DNA of 19,236 nucleotides from Peptoniphilaceae bacterium. GTDB lineage: Bacteria; Bacillota; Clostridia; Tissierellales; Peptoniphilaceae. The notes under the pieces are model-generated. The model did no database searches and had not been told where the DNA came from. It was given only the letters and a program-made list of their open reading frames with translations. Made by a program: the position numbers and the translations under genes. This document shows, piece by piece, positions 15,748 through 19,236 of the stretch; within the stretch, counting starts at the first letter, position 1; each line of letters begins with the position of its first letter. The stretch spans positions 1 through 19,236 of the forward strand of contig JASBZD010000013.1 of the NCBI GenBank assembly GCA_029983595.1. The letters are read 5' to 3'.

Positions 15748-15952
15748 AAAATTCGCGGTACCACCCAAATTGGTTGAAAAACAACCCAACTTTAAAATGC
15801 TATAAAGTGCATCACTCTTCTAAATCTACTTAAATTTCAAAATAGATACTCACAGTCGTTATTCATCTGTCATAAAATATCGAACTTTTCACCATAATCG
15901 ACTCGCTAAAATTTATCTGACAAATTACTCTTCTGATCAAACGTATTTCAAT
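15713..15952 (-). ncRNA. T-box riboswitch leader (probable tRNA-Asn specifier)
   Basis: This leader binds uncharged tRNA and favours an antiterminator over a terminator. Stem I begins with AGAAGAGTAA (specifier-loop 5' strand) and includes the AG-bulge region GCGAG and the distal loop GGTGAAAAG. The specifier-loop 3' strand GAATAACGACTG is at 15864-15853. If the flanking CAG/CTG pair closes the loop, the specifier is AAC (15860-15858, Asn); GAC (Asp) follows at 15857-15855. Stem III is GTTGGGTTG/CAACCAA. The T-box core GGGTGGTACCGCG is at 15766-15754, with TGGT to pair with the tRNA acceptor end. It fills the gap of about 350 bases between the lipoprotein gene and aspS. Confidence 0.96.
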
Positions 15953-15958
15953 AAGTGA

Positions 15959-15987
15959 ATAATACAACAATAAACATTCAATGTCAA
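15959..15987 (-). promoter_or_regulatory. Promoter of the T-box/aspS operon
   Basis: On the minus strand TTGACA (15987-15982) is followed 17 bases later by TATTAT (15964-15959). The predicted start near 15952 is just upstream of stem I. The -35 begins one base after the stop codon of the upstream lipoprotein gene. Confidence 0.85.
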
Positions 15988-15988
15988 A

Positions 15989-18262
15989 TTATTTATTTAT
16001 CTCAAATTGTTTATAATTATAAAAATCATATAGGGCCTCTTCACGAGTTATTTTTTTTCTAGGCTCTAATTTTTTATCATTAGATTCTATAATATTAAAC
16101 TCTTTTGCTAATACTAGATATCCATAATCTTTATCAGTACTATCAATATCTAAATAGTCATCTTTAAAAATATTATTATGACTTGCTACATCATTATAGC
16201 CTTTAAATCTTATCATATATCTAGCTAAATCAACCTGAGTAATAAGTCTTTCAGGGCTTTTATCGTCTTTATCTAAGATATGATTAGATTCTAAAAGATC
16301 ATAAATATCTTCATCAGAAGCATTTTTAACAAAAGTTGGAGAGCTTATATCTGAAGCAAGAATTTTTAAGAAATCAATTTCTTTAACTTGGTCTTTTGGA
16401 TTTAGTTTTTCATCAAAATATCCAATTTTAAATCTAGCAAGTTCTTTTATTTTTTCTGGATCTTTAGCATCATCTATATCTTCATAATTTAACTCATCTT
16501 CATCTTCAAAGTTAGACCCAAACTCGTCAGTTACTTTTTTTGTCTCATCATCTACTACAATATTTGATGACCATGGACTAGAGCCATTAGATAATTTATA
16601 GGATAATTTTATTGAAATCTTATCAGAATCTTTTACTGGAATATATCTTAAATTAAAATCTAATTTATCTTTAATAAGATTATAAGCTTCATCTTCACTT
16701 GTCTTTTTAGAAAGCTCTTTTGGTTTTATATCATAATCCCAATATTTATTAAAGCCTACTACTTCTCCAGTTTTTTTATTTACTGTAACTTGGATTTTAT
16801 CTGAAATTATATAACTATCTGGACTTATTTTTCTAATATAAGTTAGACTGTGTACATCTCCCGCACCCAGATATTTACTTTGTTCTGTTAGATGTAAATC
16901 TTTAAGATTCATAGCTGCTTTTTCAGATAAAAACTCATTAGCAATTGACATAATTGATTCTGAATCCTTTATCTCATTTCCAGTTTTTATTTCTGTCCCA
17001 TAATTTCCATAAGACTCAAGAGTCAATTTATCAGCTAAAAATGACATTACAATATCTTCATTTCCATCTTTACTAAAACTTAAATTCCATATTTTTTTGT
17101 CATTTGAGTTAAATATGCTAGATAGATTTGAGTATGATAATTTATATCCTTCAAGATTAAATAGCTCTCTTGCTTTTTTTTCAGCTTCAGAAAGGCTTTT
17201 TTGTGATTTATTTAAATCTACTGCTTTTTGTTCTTCAGGAGATAAAGATGCTGAATCTACTGCAGCTTCAGATTTTTCATAATCTCTATATGGTCTATCT
17301 AATAATGGTTGATCACTATAGTTATATAAAGGTTCTAAAGTTTTAGCATCTAAAGGTACAGTTTTATCTAATGTAGCTAGCACTTCGCTATAATTAATAG
17401 CTTCATTATTATAATCATAACTACCTAAAAATCCTCTATATAACTTATTTACTTCTTTAAATTTTGTATAGGCTTCATCTACAGTCGATGTATTTTTTGA
17501 ATCAGGAAAATAGCTTGCATCTGAAAAGTCATAGTTGGTTGCAGTAGTTACACTAACATTAGTAATTAAATTAAGTTTTGAATCATAAGTAATGCTAATA
17601 AAATCTGTATCTAAAGGTATATTATTTACTGCACGTTTAGCTGTAAAATTTAGATTAGGATCTCCCATAGTATATCCAGCTTTATTTTCTTCTATAATAA
17701 AATCATTAGACTTTTCACCATATAGATCTTTTAAAAGTCTATTTATAGCATCCATAGGGGCATCATCAGATAGCTTTTCTGATTTTTCATTACTAAAATA
17801 AGTACTATAAAATATTAGATTTCCATACATATCTGTATTTAATGTTATGCTTTCGTCATCTTCACCAGTATAACTTATAGCATAAGTTTTAAATTTACCA
17901 TCTGAATTTTCATCAATACTCACATCTTTAATACTTGCAATATTATCTATATTAAATATCTTTTTATATTTAGAAATTATATCTTCGGCACTCATCTCAG
18001 ATTGGTTATTTGGGATATTTACGCCATAACCACTGCTTGAAATATAACTTGTCTCTTCTAAGGTTTGATCTTCTTCTGAAGTTTTTTTATCTTTTACTTC
18101 ATCTACTTCTTTTGAACTGGCCTCTTCAGTTTTAGGCACACTAGTTTCTATTTTTGAATTAACTTTATTTTCACTTTCATTGGTATCAGGGCTATTAGCT
18201 GCGTTGCAACCACTAAGTAATAGCGATGTGGCAAGTGTAGCTATTAAATATTTTCTTTTCAT
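15989..18262 (-). CDS. Lipoprotein with YcdB/YcdC-like repeats and SLH-like C-terminus
   Basis: The function is unknown; it is a predicted surface protein. The start is placed at the ATG at 18262 because GGAGG (18275-18271) sits eight bases upstream; a TTG at 18277 overlaps that site. This gives 757 residues. The N-terminus MKRKYLIATLATSLLLSGC is a lipoprotein signal with Cys19 as the lipidated residue. A Ser/Thr/Glu/Lys-rich linker runs to about residue 75. The middle (~85-610) holds repeated PepSY-like units as in YcdB/YcdC proteins, for example around residues 85-160, 355-430 and 535-610. The last ~110 residues (ITQVDLARYMIRFKGY, then LAKEFNIIESNDKKLEPRKK, then ITREEAL) resemble S-layer homology repeats. 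It follows cbiB by 33 bases and may share its transcript. The PepSY and SLH calls are by eye. Confidence 0.82.
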   Translation of the reverse strand: MKRKYLIATLATSLLLSGCNAANSPDTNESENKVNSKIETSVPKTEEASSKEVDEVKDKKTSEEDQTLEETSYISSSGYGVNIPNNQSEMSAEDIISKYKKIFNIDNIASIKDVSIDENSDGKFKTYAISYTGEDDESITLNTDMYGNLIFYSTYFSNEKSEKLSDDAPMDAINRLLKDLYGEKSNDFIIEENKAGYTMGDPNLNFTAKRAVNNIPLDTDFISITYDSKLNLITNVSVTTATNYDFSDASYFPDSKNTSTVDEAYTKFKEVNKLYRGFLGSYDYNNEAINYSEVLATLDKTVPLDAKTLEPLYNYSDQPLLDRPYRDYEKSEAAVDSASLSPEEQKAVDLNKSQKSLSEAEKKARELFNLEGYKLSYSNLSSIFNSNDKKIWNLSFSKDGNEDIVMSFLADKLTLESYGNYGTEIKTGNEIKDSESIMSIANEFLSEKAAMNLKDLHLTEQSKYLGAGDVHSLTYIRKISPDSYIISDKIQVTVNKKTGEVVGFNKYWDYDIKPKELSKKTSEDEAYNLIKDKLDFNLRYIPVKDSDKISIKLSYKLSNGSSPWSSNIVVDDETKKVTDEFGSNFEDEDELNYEDIDDAKDPEKIKELARFKIGYFDEKLNPKDQVKEIDFLKILASDISSPTFVKNASDEDIYDLLESNHILDKDDKSPERLITQVDLARYMIRFKGYNDVASHNNIFKDDYLDIDSTDKDYGYLVLAKEFNIIESNDKKLEPRKKITREEALYDFYNYKQFEINK

Positions 18263-18295
18263 ATATATATCCTCCAATAATTTTATTATATATAT

Positions 18296-19236
18296 TTAAA
18301 AAAACTTAATGGTTACAAAAAAGTGAAATTTTGTTATAAATTCGGTAACAATCATCAAAATAATAAGTAAAAATTCAGTCATATACATAACTTTTATAGT
18401 TTTAGAAATATCATCTAATCCTACTTCTTTTAATCCGTATCCTATATCTGGTTTTTCTACATATTCACCAAAATAATAATGTCCTCCGCCTAGTTTAATA
18501 TCTAAAATAGAAGAAATTGCTGACTCTGGATATCCTGCGTTAGGGCTAGCATGCGCTCTACCAAACTCTTTCATATATCTAAATGCTTTTTTAATCTTCT
18601 CTATATTAAAAGTTTGAATAGCCATTAAAACGCCAGTAAGTCTTGCAGGAATATAATTAAAAATATCATCTACAATAGCAGCAGCCTTGCCAAGATAAAA
18701 ATATTTTTCATTTTTATATGCGATCATTGAATCCATTGTATTTATAAATTTATATAATATTCCCCCTATTGGGCCTAAAATATAAATATAAAATAAAGGA
18801 GCAATCACCCCATCAGAAGTATTTTCAGCTACAGTCTCTACAGTCGCAGTAATTACCTCTTCTTTAGATAATTCTGTAGTATCACGACCTACAATATATT
18901 TTAATCTATCTCTTCCTTTTTCTAGCGATTTCGATAACTCTGTTCCGACCATTGATGCTTCAAAATCTAAGGTGCGTGCAGAGATACAATAATAATAAAT
19001 AATGACTCTTGCTATTTTTGATAAATAACCTGGAAGAATTTTAAATAAATAATATGTAGGAAAAATTGAAAGACAGATATTTATAGCGACCATTAAAATC
19101 CCACCGAATAGTAGACCATTGTCAGTTTTAAATATTTTTCTAACAGCTTTTTCTTCTAGAGATATAATATTTCCCATAAGCTTTATAAGATGTGGCAAAT
19201 TATAAGGGTCGCCAAAAATAAGGTCTAATAAAACTG
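18296..19236 (-). CDS. cbiB: Adenosylcobinamide-phosphate synthase CbiB/CobD (5' end cut by window edge)
   Basis: This inner-membrane enzyme of cobalamin synthesis attaches aminopropanol (phosphate) to adenosylcobyric acid. About 312 residues are visible and the frame remains open at base 19236. Translation upstream of codon 19198 continues as VLLDLIFGDPYNLPHLIKLMG, the usual N-terminal CbiB motif, so only a few residues are missing. A TTG at 19198 is not the start. Family motifs include SLEKGRDRLKYIVGRDTTEL, VETVAENTSDGVIAPLFY, TMDSMIAYKNEKY, DDIFNYIPARLTG and SPNAGYPESA. Hydrophobic segments lie at the N-terminal third, in YIYILGPIGGILYKF and at the C-terminus. No other cobalamin gene is in the window. 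Confidence 0.96.
   Translation of the reverse strand, partial: VLLDLIFGDPYNLPHLIKLMGNIISLEEKAVRKIFKTDNGLLFGGILMVAINICLSIFPTYYLFKILPGYLSKIARVIIYYYCISARTLDFEASMVGTELSKSLEKGRDRLKYIVGRDTTELSKEEVITATVETVAENTSDGVIAPLFYIYILGPIGGILYKFINTMDSMIAYKNEKYFYLGKAAAIVDDIFNYIPARLTGVLMAIQTFNIEKIKKAFRYMKEFGRAHASPNAGYPESAISSILDIKLGGGHYYFGEYVEKPDIGYGLKEVGLDDISKTIKVMYMTEFLLIILMIVTEFITKFHFFVTIKFF

Noticed and set aside
17097..17801. Two short plus-strand open frames inside the lipoprotein gene
   Set aside because: Neither has start signals or recognisable sequence, and the opposite strand is clearly coding.
18263..18277. TTG at 18277 as the start of the lipoprotein gene
   Set aside because: It overlaps the GGAGG site, and the lipoprotein signal starts at the ATG at 18262.
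19196..19198. TTG at 19198 as the start of cbiB
   Set aside because: The reading frame continues upstream with the conserved GDPYNLPH motif, so the true start lies beyond the window.
1..19236. Mobile elements, CRISPR arrays, tRNA or rRNA genes, prophage
   Set aside because: No transposase, integrase, regularly spaced repeats, tRNA cloverleaf or rRNA sequence was seen on either strand.

Overview
The window is low-GC, almost fully coding DNA from a Gram-positive bacterium. Supporting signs are the strong AGGAGG-type ribosome binding sites, a T-box riboswitch, the linked tsaE-tsaB-rimI-tsaD cluster, a PadR/DUF2812 pair and TTG starts. The very AT-rich codons, the cobalamin gene and the surface proteins suggest an anaerobic Clostridia/Tissierellia-type (Peptoniphilaceae-like) organism, but that placement is inference.

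Layout. Bases 1-2488 (minus strand) hold the t6A tRNA-modification operon tsaE-tsaB-rimI-tsaD, with overlapping or abutting genes; tsaD is cut by the left edge. A 112-base divergent intergenic region separates it from the only plus-strand gene (2601-5300), a secreted phosphodiester-glycosidase-family protein. That gene has a WalR-like box at its promoter and a terminator at 5343-5370. Bases 5435-6975 (minus) hold a DUF2812 membrane protein followed by its PadR repressor. Their consensus promoter carries two palindromic operators. Bases 7146-15639 (minus) form a long translation/cell-wall operon, aspS-gatC fusion, gatA-like, gatB, leuS and murA. It is preceded by a T-box leader (15713-15952) with its own promoter and is closed by a terminator at 7094-7134. 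Bases 15989-18262 (minus) encode a large lipoprotein with YcdB/YcdC-like repeats and an SLH-like C-terminus. Bases 18296-19236 (minus) hold cbiB/cobD, cut by the right edge.

The most notable region is the T-box operon. GatC, normally a separate small subunit, is fused to the C-terminus of aspartyl-tRNA synthetase. The GatA homologue is an intact 392-codon frame that has lost the whole Lys-Ser-Ser amidase triad, including the glycine/serine signature loop and the Gln-binding region. GatB keeps its Mg/ATP core residues. The T-box specifier region reads AAC-GAC (Asn then Asp), with AAC best placed. Together this looks like a dedicated Asp-tRNA(Asn) to Asn-tRNA(Asn) module in which synthetase and amidotransferase are covalently tethered and the glutaminase subunit is a pseudoenzyme. 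Ammonia would then have to come from the cytosol, another protein, or a second GatA elsewhere in the genome.

Smaller regulatory observations are a possibly leaderless tsaE, a hairpin that spans the leuS stop and the murA TTG start, and the absence of a separate terminator between the lipoprotein gene and the T-box.
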